Shown: in pieces, positions 1 to 6,965 of the stretch
Layout of the letters: every line of letters starts with the position of its first letter
Position numbering within the stretch: position 1 is the stretch's first letter
Origin: Bacteroidales bacterium
Lineage (GTDB): Bacteria; Bacteroidota; Bacteroidia; Bacteroidales; UBA932
Reading direction: 5' to 3'
Length of the DNA: 51,696 nt
NCBI GenBank assembly: GCA_017447265.1
Contig: JAFSOA010000011.1
Span: 1-51,696, forward strand
Program-made: the position numbers and the translations under genes
Notes under the pieces: generated by a model
Told to the model about the DNA's origin: nothing
Database searches by the model: none
What the model saw: the letters and a program-made list of their open reading frames with translations, nothing else

Positions 1-756
1 AATGTTGACCTTGAAAAAGGCCAGTATCGTTATCAGGGCGGTCATCGCCGCAAAGCCGATGGCCAGGAGCATACAGGTGTTCTCACTGATGAACTCCTTG
101 ATATCCGGCGTCATAAAGACCGAGCCCTTGAGTCCGTTGATAAGCAGGAACCAAACGATGGCCGTGGCGCAGACACCGCCGAACAGGATGGTTTTCAGGG
201 ATCCGTTCCGGGGTTTGACGAAGGTGAATACAAACCTGGATATCCACATCACCAGCATGCCCGTAATGAAGGCCACGGCGACGGACAGGAAGATGGCGGC
301 GATGACGCTCAGGGCCTTATCCGTATTCAGAAGCTCTCCCAGGCCGGGACCGTCTTCCCGGACCATCTTTACCAGTGATAGGGCGAGTGCGCCTCCCAGC
401 ATCTCGAACACCAGGGAAACGGTGGTGGACGTCGGCATCCCGAGGGAATTGAAAATGTCGAGCAGAATCACGTCTGTGACCATCACGGCCAGGAAAATGC
501 AGATAACCTCGTAGAAACTGAAATACTGCGGGGCGAATATGCCGTGGCGGGCTACGTCCATCATTCCGTTGGACAGGGCGGCACCGGCGAAGACGCCGGT
601 GGCCGCGACCGCGATGATCGTTTTGAAACGTGCGGCTTTCGCTCCGATGGCCGAGTTGATGAAGTTGACGGCGTCGTTGCTGACACCAACGACGAGATCG
701 AATATGGCGAGTACGCAGAGGAATACGATGATCCCGCCAAAAATAAGCTGTGTCAT
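1..756 (-). CDS. PiT-family inorganic phosphate transporter (N-terminal part, cut by window edge)
   Basis: Integral membrane carrier of the PiT family, expected to import phosphate with a coupling cation. The visible 252 residues start MTQLIFGGII and are strongly hydrophobic. The N-terminal signature GVSNDAVNFINSAIGAKAA (about residues 24-42) is the conserved PiT motif, and GMPTSTTVSLVFE (about 106-118) is the matching serine/threonine-rich loop. The start is the ATG at 756, which begins the hydrophobic reading. The gene runs off the left edge, so the C-terminal half is not visible. It follows a 43-codon membrane peptide on the same strand and is divergent from a response regulator/kinase pair. 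The 11-bp repeats between them suggest phosphate control, which is inference. Family assignment is firm; the exact substrate is inferred. Confidence 0.88.
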   Translation of the reverse strand, partial: MTQLIFGGIIVFLCVLAIFDLVVGVSNDAVNFINSAIGAKAARFKTIIAVAATGVFAGAALSNGMMDVARHGIFAPQYFSFYEVICIFLAVMVTDVILLDIFNSLGMPTSTTVSLVFEMLGGALALSLVKMVREDGPGLGELLNTDKALSVIAAIFLSVAVAFITGMLVMWISRFVFTFVKPRNGSLKTILFGGVCATAIVWFLLINGLKGSVFMTPDIKEFISENTCMLLAIGFAAMTALITILAFFKVNI

Positions 757-777
757 TTTGTTTCGATTGAAATTAAA

Positions 778-909
778 CTAAGACGCCCTGTTCAATCCGA
801 TGGCCAAGAGCAGGATGATGATGATGAACAAGATTAATCTTGTCCAGTTATAGATTCGCCAGATTCTCTCCGCTTTGGTCTCCCTGTTTTCAGTCTTTTT
901 CATTTCCAT
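778..909 (-). CDS. 43-residue single-span membrane peptide upstream of the phosphate transporter
   Basis: A short frame starting at the ATG at 909 (or the in-frame ATG at 903) encodes a charged N-terminus rich in Lys, Glu and Arg, then one hydrophobic helix (LILFIIIILLLAIGL, about residues 25-39), and stops with TAG 21 nt before the transporter ATG. It is probably the first cistron of the transporter operon. Charge followed by a membrane span suggests a real small membrane protein, perhaps an accessory subunit or regulator of the carrier, but no family is recognised. A near-consensus -7 box (TTTCTTTG, complement 931-938) lies 22 nt upstream. The alternative is a chance frame in a leader. Confidence 0.55.
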   Translation of the reverse strand: MEMKKTENRETKAERIWRIYNWTRLILFIIIILLLAIGLNRAS

Positions 910-948
910 TGTTTCTGTATTTAACCGCTGCAAAGAAAACAAGACGCT

Positions 949-1003
949 GTTAAGCGTTTATTAAACGGCGGTTAAGTTTCTGTTAAGCCGTTGGTAACGG
1001 ACT
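949..1003. promoter_or_regulatory. Five 11-bp direct repeats, PHO-box-like operator
   Basis: Hexamers recur at exactly 11-bp steps: GTTAAG at 949, ATTAAA at 960, GTTAAG at 971, GTTAAG at 982 and GGTAAC at 993. Read on the other strand the core is CTTAAC, close to the cyanobacterial and Bacillus PHO/PhoP box cores, which are also 11-bp direct repeats bound by PhoB-type regulators. The array ends 10 nt before the -7 boxes on both sides (931-938 reverse, 1014-1021 forward), so one array could serve both the transporter and the regulator genes. The binding protein is inferred to be the adjacent OmpR/PhoB-family regulator. Confidence 0.65.
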
Positions 1004-1013
1004 CATAAAAATG

Positions 1014-1021
1014 TAACTTTG
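1014..1021 (+). promoter_or_regulatory. -7 promoter box of the response regulator
   Basis: TAACTTTG matches the Bacteroidota TAnnTTTG box and ends 2 nt before the ATG at 1024. With a start site several bases downstream, the mRNA would be leaderless or translation would begin at the next ATG (1027). Confidence 0.6.
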
Positions 1022-1023
1022 CC

Positions 1024-1695
1024 ATGATGGAAGAAATTTTGATTATCGAAGATGACGCCGACCTTCGGGAAATCCTGAAGTTCAGTCTCGAACGGGCCGG
1101 CTACAAGACCTATGAAGCGGAGAGTGCCGAGAATGGGTTGGAAATGATGAACGACAGGATCCGGCTTATCCTGCTGGACGTAATGCTCCCGGGGATGTCC
1201 GGATATGAACTGGCCGGGGTCCTCCGGGAAAAAGGATGTAAGATGCCCATTATCTTCTTGACCGCCCGGTCTTCGGAGGAAGACCTCCTTTCCGGCTTCG
1301 CTTCCGGGGGTGACGATTACGTTGCGAAACCGTTCTCGACGGCGGAACTGTTAGCGCGCATCGGAGCGGTCCTGAAACGCTCCGCGTCAAGTTGCACTGG
1401 ATTGGTCCATTGCGGCCTCCTGTCGGTCGACCTGGATGCGGAGAAAGTCTTCCTCGAAGGCAATGAGGTCCTGTTTTCAAGAAAGGAATATGAGATCCTG
1501 GCGTTCCTGATCCAGAATCAGGGGATATTTTTCACTCGCAGCCAGATCATCAAGGCGCTTTGGCTGGATGCGCCATTTGTTATTGACCGGACCGTAGATG
1601 TCCACATCGCGCATATCCGATCGAAACTGGCCGACCACAAAGGCTTGCTGGTCAGCCGCGTAGGTTTTGGATATAGTTTGAAATATGAGCAGTAA
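1024..1695 (+). CDS. OmpR/PhoB-family response regulator
   Basis: A DNA-binding response regulator of 223 residues, the normal length for this class. The receiver domain spans about residues 4-118: acidic pocket E9/D10/D11, phospho-acceptor D52 in LLDVMLPG, T80 and K102 in AKPFS. The C-terminal winged-helix domain (about 125-220) includes the typical SRKEYEILAFLI and DRTVDVHIAHIRSKL segments. It overlaps the kinase gene that follows by 11 nt, so the two are translationally coupled. The divergent phosphate transporter and the 11-bp repeats upstream point to a PhoB-like job in phosphate limitation, which is inference from context. The upstream array may also mean autoregulation. Confidence 0.9.
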   Translation: MMEEILIIEDDADLREILKFSLERAGYKTYEAESAENGLEMMNDRIRLILLDVMLPGMSGYELAGVLREKGCKMPIIFLTARSSEEDLLSGFASGGDDYVAKPFSTAELLARIGAVLKRSASSCTGLVHCGLLSVDLDAEKVFLEGNEVLFSRKEYEILAFLIQNQGIFFTRSQIIKALWLDAPFVIDRTVDVHIAHIRSKLADHKGLLVSRVGFGYSLKYEQ

Positions 1696-2938
1696 CAAAT
1701 CTTACCTGCAGCAGCTGCTGCTGTATATGGCGGTCGTAGTCGGCGTTTTCTCATTGGCCGCCTCCGTCTATACAATGCACAGCGAGCGGAATTACAAGAA
1801 ACTGGTCCTTCAATCGCGTCTGGAAGGATACGCGGACCGGATTGCCATCTTCGGTCCCGAAGTCTCGTTCAACGAAGAGGTCCGCGTCACGCTCCTGTCA
1901 AAAGAGGGGGGTGTCCTGTATGATTCCGATGAACCCGATCTGTCGACCGACCACAGCAAACGGCCTGAATTCCTCGAGTGCCGGGAAGACCGTCCGGGCT
2001 GGGCCATCCGGCATTCTGAGACGGAAGGTCGCGACTATTGCTATCTGACCAAGATGGATGGAGACCGGATCATCCGCGTGGCGGTCCCGTATGAGGTTGA
2101 CCTGAAGCATTTTTTGAGGTCGGATACCATATTCGTCGTTGTAGGGGTTATTCTGCTTCTGATATTCCTGGCCCTGATCGGACATTCGATGCTGCGGGGC
2201 TACAAATCTCTGGAGGACGCGCTGAATGCCGTTGAAAGCGAACGCCGCAACAATCAGCGCCTGAAACGGGAAATGACGCACAACATTGCCCACGAACTGC
2301 GGACCCCCGTCAGCAGCCTGCGCGGTTATCTGGAAGCGCTCACCGACTTCCAAGATATGGATGATGAGCGGCGCGAGCTGTTTACCCAGCGGGCTTATCT
2401 GCAGACGCTCCGTCTGTCGGATCTGCTGCGGGACATCGGACTGGTCACCAAGATCGAGGAATCCCCGGAGATGATCAAGGTCGAACGGTTCGCCCTGAAG
2501 GAAATCATCGACAGCGTCCTGGATGAATTCGCCGAAAAGATCTCTTCGCGCGGGATGACGGTTGAGAATAGCGTCCCGGAGAATTTGCATATGAACGGCA
2601 GTCCGAGTCTAATGTATGCCGTATTCAGGAATCTGGTGGAGAACAGTTACAAATACGCGGGCGAGGGAACGGAGATCCACGTCGAAGCGAAGCCTGGCAG
2701 ATGCTTCTACTACGATACCGGCGTGGGCGTTCCTCCGGAAATGCTGGACAAGATATTCGAGCGTTTTTTCCGGATTCCGGGGATGACCGGCACGGATTGG
2801 AATGTGGATACCGGCAGCGGACTCGGCCTTTCCGTCGTCAGGAATGCAGTCGGTTTCCACGGTGGGGAGATCAAGGCCAGCCTACGCCCGGAAGGGGGAC
2901 TCTCATTTGAAATGACCTTGCCGCTTTCTTATCGTTAG
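1685..2938 (+). CDS. Membrane sensor histidine kinase, partner of the upstream regulator
   Basis: A 417-residue HisKA/HATPase_c sensor kinase. The first membrane helix is at about residues 10-30, an extracytoplasmic segment of about 115 residues follows, and the second helix is at about 148-168. Phospho-acceptor H203 lies in NIAHELRTPVSSLRGY. The ATP-binding domain shows the N-box NLVENSYKYA (about 316-325), the G1 box DTGVGVP (344-350), the F-box ERFFR and the G2 box GSGLGLSVV (377-385). The two-helix layout with a short sensory loop resembles PhoR-like kinases. It overlaps the response regulator by 11 nt. The stimulus cannot be read from the sequence; phosphate is suggested by the neighbouring transporter. 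Confidence 0.9.
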   Translation: MSSNKSYLQQLLLYMAVVVGVFSLAASVYTMHSERNYKKLVLQSRLEGYADRIAIFGPEVSFNEEVRVTLLSKEGGVLYDSDEPDLSTDHSKRPEFLECREDRPGWAIRHSETEGRDYCYLTKMDGDRIIRVAVPYEVDLKHFLRSDTIFVVVGVILLLIFLALIGHSMLRGYKSLEDALNAVESERRNNQRLKREMTHNIAHELRTPVSSLRGYLEALTDFQDMDDERRELFTQRAYLQTLRLSDLLRDIGLVTKIEESPEMIKVERFALKEIIDSVLDEFAEKISSRGMTVENSVPENLHMNGSPSLMYAVFRNLVENSYKYAGEGTEIHVEAKPGRCFYYDTGVGVPPEMLDKIFERFFRIPGMTGTDWNVDTGSGLGLSVVRNAVGFHGGEIKASLRPEGGLSFEMTLPLSYR

Positions 2939-3082
2939 GCCTGTCCGGGCTGTTATTTCCAGTTCTTTTGCTAATGACGGGACAAGCCGAGGAAAATCTT
3001 CTAGAAACTGCGCTTGCCTACGAGCATCTTTTTTCGCAGGATTCTTTGAAAAAATGGGACATTATTTGGGCCACTATATACG

Positions 3083-3118
3083 AAAAATCCCCCTCAGGCT
3101 ACTCTGAGAGGGATTTTT
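3083..3118. terminator. Bidirectional hairpin terminator after the two-component genes
   Basis: A-rich and T-rich flanks close a strong hairpin: AAAAATCCCCCTCAG pairs with CTGAGAGGGATTTTT, with a single C/A mismatch and a short loop. The 3' T-run gives an intrinsic terminator on the + strand, and the 5' A-run does the same on the - strand. A 51-codon frame at 2974-3129 reads straight through it and was therefore not called. Confidence 0.75.
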
Positions 3119-3171
3119 GTGGAGCATAGGAAACTATATCAGGTGAATTCAATTTAGAAGTGCAACACACT

Positions 3172-3342
3172 TCAAAAGTCAAAGTTAAATAATTGTTTAC
3201 AATATTCCAACGGTGTCCTGTAACCCAGTGACTTACGGGGCCTGTGGTTAAGTTTCCATTCGATCTCTGCAAGCATCTCATCTGTCAGTTCGTTGAAATC
3301 CGTGCCTTTCGGAATGTACTGGCGTATCAGCCCGTTCGTGTT
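3172..3342 (-). pseudogene. IS30-family transposase remnant (C-terminal about 57 codons)
   Basis: The reverse strand encodes NTNGLIRQYIPKGTDF, then EWKLNHRPRKSLGYRTPLEY, then a TGA at 3172. This is the highly conserved C-terminus of IS30-family transposases, including part of the DDE catalytic region. The match stops abruptly at about 3342: the expected residues before NTNG are missing, and a TAG lies in frame a few codons further upstream. The remaining roughly 300 residues of the enzyme are absent. Sequence beyond the stop (TGTTGCACTTCTAAATTG on the reverse strand, about 3148-3165) could be the terminal repeat of the element; I cannot confirm this without the other end. It marks an old insertion with a deletion. 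Confidence 0.8.
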
Positions 3343-3405
3343 GCTCGATACCGAGACCGGCTACCGGTCCCAGTACCTGCAGCAATCGTTCCTGATTCAG
3401 TTATA
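3343..3405 (+). pseudogene. Possible C-terminal tail of a lost gene at the IS30 junction
   Basis: Directly at the breakpoint of the IS30 remnant the + strand reads LDTETGYRSQYLQQSFLIQL and stops with TAA. A short alternating segment ending in hydrophobic residues resembles the last strand of an outer-membrane beta-barrel, but 20 residues are too few to name a family. There is no start codon or upstream coding sequence because the IS remnant lies there. Interpretation is inference only. Confidence 0.25.
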
Positions 3406-3409
3406 AAAC

Positions 3410-4549
3410 TCAGATAATCTCCCCTGCCCAAAGGGCTTTGAAGAAGTCGGTCACGTAATACAGGTCAATGTCTCCCGACCGTCTGGTCAAGAAGTCTCTG
3501 GAGACAATGATCTGCTTGGCATCCGGGTGCTCTTCCACGAATTTCTTCAAGCCTTTCTTGTGCTCGGTTTCCACGTGGTCCGTCGATTTGATCTCAATGG
3601 CAACGCGGGCATCGCCGATCACGGCGTCAACTTCATCGTTGGTGTAGGTGTGCCAGTAGGTCAGTTCCTCCTCACTGCCGGAGTATCCCAAGTAAGCACG
3701 GATTTCCTGCATCACGATGCTTTCAAAGGCGTGCCCATATTCAGGTGTTCCTGGCATCAGGTGAAAACGGTGCAGCAAGTAGTTGGGAATGCCGACATCG
3801 AAGAAATAGAACTTGGAAGTCTGGTACAGTTTGCGTTTGATCACCTTCCGGTATGGTTTGACCTCGAATCCCAGAAGGGTATCGTAGAGAATCTTGAAAT
3901 AGGCCTTGGCCGTATTGACAGACACGCCGCAATCGGAGGCGACATTGTCGTAATTCAAGATCTCCGTGTTGGTGACAGCTGCCCCTTCGAGGAAGCGCTC
4001 AAAGGTATCAATATTCTGGACCAGGGCTTCCTCTTCGATTTCCTCTTTGAGGTACAAGTTCACATAGTTCTTGAGACGCACCCTTGCATCCTTCACATCA
4101 TAATGGCGCGGAATCATGCCGTTCTGGATGGCCCGCCCAAAGTCGTAATGAGGAATCTCAGCATAGACAAGCGGATACAGATGTTCCTCGTTTGCACGCC
4201 CACCCAGTTGGTTGACACCGGCCTTCTTGATCTTCCTGGCACTGGAGCCGCTAAGGATGAAATGAAGGTCATTCTCGACCATCAACTTGTGAACGACATC
4301 CAGCAGCTCCGGAAGTTTCTGGATCTCATCTACAATGACCAGGGTCTCGGGCGGATATTTCACCAGCATCTCGTAGAACTCCATGGTACGACGCCTGAAT
4401 CGTTTTCTCGTATCAGGATCAAGAAGGTCAACGTATATGGCCTGTGGGAATCGCTCCCTCAGAAGCGTCGATTTCCCAACCTGACGGCCGCCAAACAAGA
4501 ACATGCCCTCATCCAGGCGGTTCTCTATGTCGAATACTCTATGATACAT
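3410..4549 (-). CDS. AAA ATPase with DUF4143 domain
   Basis: A 379-residue protein of the AAA_14/DUF4143 class, common and variable in Bacteroidota genomes and of unknown biological role. The Walker A motif is GGRQVGKST (about residues 20-28), Walker B is LVIVDEIQKLPEL (D74/E75), and the sensor segment is HFILSGSSARKIK. The C-terminal DUF4143 part carries E306-V-D308 and E319-I-K321, the D...ExK pattern of a restriction-endonuclease-like fold. I chose the ATG at 4549; an in-frame GTG at 4573 would add eight residues. A -7 box (complement 4611-4618) and an inverted repeat (4577-4601) lie upstream. It sits between an IS remnant and an HTH fragment, so it is probably part of a transferred patch. 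Confidence 0.85.
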   Translation of the reverse strand: MYHRVFDIENRLDEGMFLFGGRQVGKSTLLRERFPQAIYVDLLDPDTRKRFRRRTMEFYEMLVKYPPETLVIVDEIQKLPELLDVVHKLMVENDLHFILSGSSARKIKKAGVNQLGGRANEEHLYPLVYAEIPHYDFGRAIQNGMIPRHYDVKDARVRLKNYVNLYLKEEIEEEALVQNIDTFERFLEGAAVTNTEILNYDNVASDCGVSVNTAKAYFKILYDTLLGFEVKPYRKVIKRKLYQTSKFYFFDVGIPNYLLHRFHLMPGTPEYGHAFESIVMQEIRAYLGYSGSEEELTYWHTYTNDEVDAVIGDARVAIEIKSTDHVETEHKKGLKKFVEEHPDAKQIIVSRDFLTRRSGDIDLYYVTDFFKALWAGEII

Positions 4550-4576
4550 AATCACCGTGAAATTTTGCAACACCTC

Positions 4577-4601
4577 TGACGATATTTGCGAAAAATCGTC
4601 A
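4577..4601. promoter_or_regulatory. Inverted repeat upstream of the DUF4143 ATPase
   Basis: TGACGAT (4577-4583) and ATCGTCA (4595-4601) form 7-bp perfect arms around an 11-bp A/T-rich spacer. The repeat lies between the -7 box and the start codon, so it could be an operator or a leader hairpin. No regulator can be named. Confidence 0.35.
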
Positions 4602-4610
4602 ACGGCAATG

Positions 4611-4618
4611 CAAATATA
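4611..4618 (-). promoter_or_regulatory. -7 promoter box of the DUF4143 ATPase
   Basis: TATATTTG on the reverse strand fits TAnnTTTG, about 60 nt before the chosen ATG, which leaves a leader containing the inverted repeat. Confidence 0.45.
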
Positions 4619-4654
4619 ATGAAGTTTATCTGAATACCAAAACCTTCCTTTATT

Positions 4655-4837
4655 TTATCTCAGTTTACTCAAAAACCGCCACAAGGCAACGGTCGCCGGT
4701 ACAGCAATCCTTTTCTTGGCATCGTGGACCAGGAGCCCGCGGTCATGCCAGTTGTAGACCGTCTGGCGGCTGACTTCGCTTCTGTTTGCCCGGACACCCT
4801 GAGCGGCAATAATTATCAAAATTCTGATTATTAACAT
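4655..4837 (-). pseudogene. Small helix-turn-helix fragment, probably decayed
   Basis: The 60-codon frame has a disordered-looking N-terminus and then SEVSRQTVYNWHDRGLLV, a typical helix-turn-helix recognition segment as in small DNA-binding or excisionase-like proteins, ending ALWRFLSKLR. In the overlapping frame just upstream a plausible N-terminus (ISKEDVAIMKHVNNQNF) runs towards the same region, so a frameshift may have split a longer gene. No family is firmly recognised. Together with the IS30 remnant it suggests decayed mobile DNA. The remaining sequence at 4838-4919 holds only the promoter of the next gene. Confidence 0.35.
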
Positions 4838-4919
4838 GTTTCATTATTGCAACATCTTCTTTCGATATTGCACCCGTCTTGAGTATCCGTATGTTGCGGA
4901 TTTTTGGTAACTTTCGGGC

Positions 4920-5843
4920 ATGAAAAAGAAAACCCTTATCATCCTTGCCTCCGTCGCAGCGGTATGCGTATTGGGGCTGCTCTCCTCCATCTATTTCAAT
5001 TGGCCCGTCGAACGTAATAACAGGGACGGGGATATTGCCAAATCTTCGCACTTCTTGCGCAAGAGCGCCGAAGAGAGAATCGACAATATGAGAGAATTGC
5101 TCCAGACCGACGAAGCCTTCAGGAACAACTTGCTGGCCGCCAATCTGGTGATGCATACACGGGCGACACAGTTCTCTGCCCTCGTAGACATGTCTAACAA
5201 AGTGGCGGGCGGCATTCCGGAATACGCCGATGTACTGAAGGATATGAATGCCGCGCGTCCGATGATCGACAATGTCCGCACTATCCTGGGCGATCTGCTC
5301 AACGCGCTGGATGGCGACCTGTCCGGTGAGAATCCGCAAGATTTGACACAGGGAACGATCCATGCTTCGCTGGCCTATGTCAAGCTCCAGCAGCAGAATT
5401 CCCTGGCCGACCGGTTCATCGCCACGACCGACGACTACCTGAAGCATGCGAAGGGCAGCGACCGGCTCCTGTTTGTCCGCGACGAGTGGGTGGACTACCA
5501 GCGAATGACCGCCGCCTTGAATGGTGACGAGAAGAGTACGAAGGAGTTGCAAGAAAAAGGAACCCAGCTCCCTTCTGAAAATACGCTGGCTGCACTGAAG
5601 TCATTCGATGCGTCCTGTCAGGAAGCGGTGGTCAACAGCGCGCTCATCAGCAACGAATTGACGGTCAAGAATCATCTGTCCGACGTGATTCCGGCAACGG
5701 ACCTGCTGGGCACCCCCTATCTGCTACCCGTAGCTGTATTTGGCGTTTTTCGCTATTCTGAGGATTGTTGCTCCAATGTAGGCAACCTCATCAACGAAAC
5801 AGCCAACCTTGGGGAGCAACTGAACTACCCTGTGTTCAGGTAG
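4920..5843 (+). CDS. Membrane-anchored helical protein of unknown function
   Basis: A 307-residue protein that I do not recognise. It has a Lys-rich N-terminus and one hydrophobic helix (about residues 5-25), which is a signal anchor without a lipobox. The rest is mostly helical and hydrophilic, with Asn/Asp/Leu-rich stretches such as MRELLQTDEAFRNNLLAANL and KLQQQNSLADRFIATTDDYL. One Cys sits at about 231 and an adjacent Cys-Cys pair (YSEDCCSNVGN) near the C-terminus. The architecture suggests an extracytoplasmic coiled or helical-bundle protein. A -7-like TAACTTTC lies a few bases before the ATG. It stands alone between the HTH fragment and a second small membrane protein gene. Confidence 0.7.
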   Translation: MKKKTLIILASVAAVCVLGLLSSIYFNWPVERNNRDGDIAKSSHFLRKSAEERIDNMRELLQTDEAFRNNLLAANLVMHTRATQFSALVDMSNKVAGGIPEYADVLKDMNAARPMIDNVRTILGDLLNALDGDLSGENPQDLTQGTIHASLAYVKLQQQNSLADRFIATTDDYLKHAKGSDRLLFVRDEWVDYQRMTAALNGDEKSTKELQEKGTQLPSENTLAALKSFDASCQEAVVNSALISNELTVKNHLSDVIPATDLLGTPYLLPVAVFGVFRYSEDCCSNVGNLINETANLGEQLNYPVFR

Positions 5844-5886
5844 ACAAAGAGGCTGACCCGCATTTGACAAGGAACCGATAAAATCG

Positions 5887-5894
5887 TACCTTTG
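5887..5894 (+). promoter_or_regulatory. -7 promoter box of the 78-residue membrane protein
   Basis: TACCTTTG fits TAnnTTTG and lies 22 nt before the ATG at 5917, supporting expression of that small gene. Confidence 0.5.
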
Positions 5895-5916
5895 CGATGG
5901 GAGAACGGTTCCTTGC

Positions 5917-6153
5917 ATGAATACCAGTTTGGCCATCATTATTTCAAGCATTTTGCTGGCGGTATGCCTGGTTTGTGGCACGCTGCTGTGGATCCGGCGC
6001 AAAGAAGTAGCAGACTATTCACGCTATTTCTTGTCTGCCATCTGTTTCCTCGGGGCTGCCTGCATCATAGCCTATCTGGTTACAGCGGCCAAAGGCCCGC
6101 AGGTTTCACGAGACCCCCTGCTGGATCCGATGCTGACTTTCGGAGGATTGTAA
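5917..6153 (+). CDS. 78-residue two-span membrane protein
   Basis: Two hydrophobic segments are visible (about residues 4-25 and 36-57), with a basic loop IRRKEVADYSRY between them. This pattern gives a small inner-membrane hairpin with both ends probably outside. No family is recognised. A good -7 box stands 22 nt upstream. The last 48 nt overlap the 3' end of the convergent lipoprotein gene that ends at 6106, so either both genes are genuine with overlapping tails, or the lipoprotein gene has lost its natural end and runs into this one. Confidence 0.55.
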   Translation: MNTSLAIIISSILLAVCLVCGTLLWIRRKEVADYSRYFLSAICFLGAACIIAYLVTAAKGPQVSRDPLLDPMLTFGGL

Positions 6154-6756
6154 GCCATTTCCTTCCACAGCCAGGCTGACATTCCCATAGTCACATTCCG
6201 GCGTCAAGCCGTCAATGATGAGGTCCACGACACTACCCATAGGCTCTACCTCCGCTTGGACGGTGGCAGCCTCGCTTCCGATGGTGACGGTCGTGGTGTA
6301 CAGGCCGATGGCCCGAAAGGAGCTGATTGTAGACGGATAGAGTTGTACGATATGGGCTGCAGCAAGCTGCTCCGCCTCCAACAATAGCCAGAACGGTTCA
6401 GGCCCAGTGGTGGTCGTCTGCCATGCCACAAGGGTATAGGTTCCCTGGGGAATGTCGCTCAGATGGATGGTTACGGTTTGCAGGCTGCTGGATTCCGCCC
6501 CCTGCCTGGCCACGAGCTGTCCCTGCCGGTCGTACACAAGTACGGAATCGGTTATTTTGAAGGAAGCCTTTTCGGCCAGCATCCCGGCAACGAGATCGGC
6601 AATCCCCAACTTTTCGCAGAGTGAGGCCGTGTTGATACACACGATGGCGCTGCCGCTGTCCGGCGTGTCGTCCGGGATGCACGAGGTGATACACATCGGC
6701 AGGCACATCATGAAAGCGGCTGCTACCGCCCATTGATACAATCTTTTCGTTCCCAT
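6106..6756 (-). CDS. FimB/Mfa2-like lipoprotein, apparently truncated
   Basis: 216 residues from the ATG at 6756, chosen because it opens a lipoprotein signal peptide (basic MGTKRLYQ, hydrophobic core, lipobox-like ITSC at about 24-27). The body resembles the FimB/Mfa2 family of fimbrial anchor or tip proteins of Bacteroidales: a segment like SVLVYDRQGQLVARQG, then IPQGTYTLVAW, then beta-rich sequence. Family members are usually around 300 residues and end in a second beta domain; this one stops early, inside the convergent small gene. No major fimbrillin gene is next to it. Assignment is by pattern and moderate; it may be a decayed copy. Confidence 0.55.
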   Translation of the reverse strand: MGTKRLYQWAVAAAFMMCLPMCITSCIPDDTPDSGSAIVCINTASLCEKLGIADLVAGMLAEKASFKITDSVLVYDRQGQLVARQGAESSSLQTVTIHLSDIPQGTYTLVAWQTTTTGPEPFWLLLEAEQLAAAHIVQLYPSTISSFRAIGLYTTTVTIGSEAATVQAEVEPMGSVVDLIIDGLTPECDYGNVSLAVEGNGLQSSESQHRIQQGVS

Positions 6757-6935
6757 TGTTACTACGACCGTATTTTTCAACAAGGTACGAAAAGCCGCCG
6801 GAACGTGCACACAGGCGTATGTAGCAATTTTGAGGAACGATGTTGCAAATCTGCAAAATCCTTCATTCATACCCGGCTTTTTCCTGAGGCGCTTGATCCA
6901 TTGTTATAAAATTTGTCATAACGCCAAAAAAAATG

Positions 6936-6943
6936 TATCTTTG
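6936..6943 (+). promoter_or_regulatory. -7 promoter box of the DUF6935 lipoprotein
   Basis: TATCTTTG, with an upstream TTTG at 6912-6915 about 20 nt away that fits the -33 element. This is one of the clearest complete promoters in the window. Confidence 0.65.
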
Positions 6944-6965
6944 GTAGATGAACCCTCTTTCAACT

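Noticed and set aside
1-837. Open frames on the + strand across the left edge
   Set aside because: They are antisense to a clear PiT transporter reading on the reverse strand with conserved motifs.
2974-3129. A 51-codon frame on the + strand after the histidine kinase
   Set aside because: It reads through a strong hairpin terminator, has no promoter of its own and shows no recognisable domain.
3565-3585. Possible parS-like site with CCACGTGG core
   Set aside because: The arms outside the core do not match the conserved parS palindrome, and it lies inside the DUF4143 gene, far from parAB.
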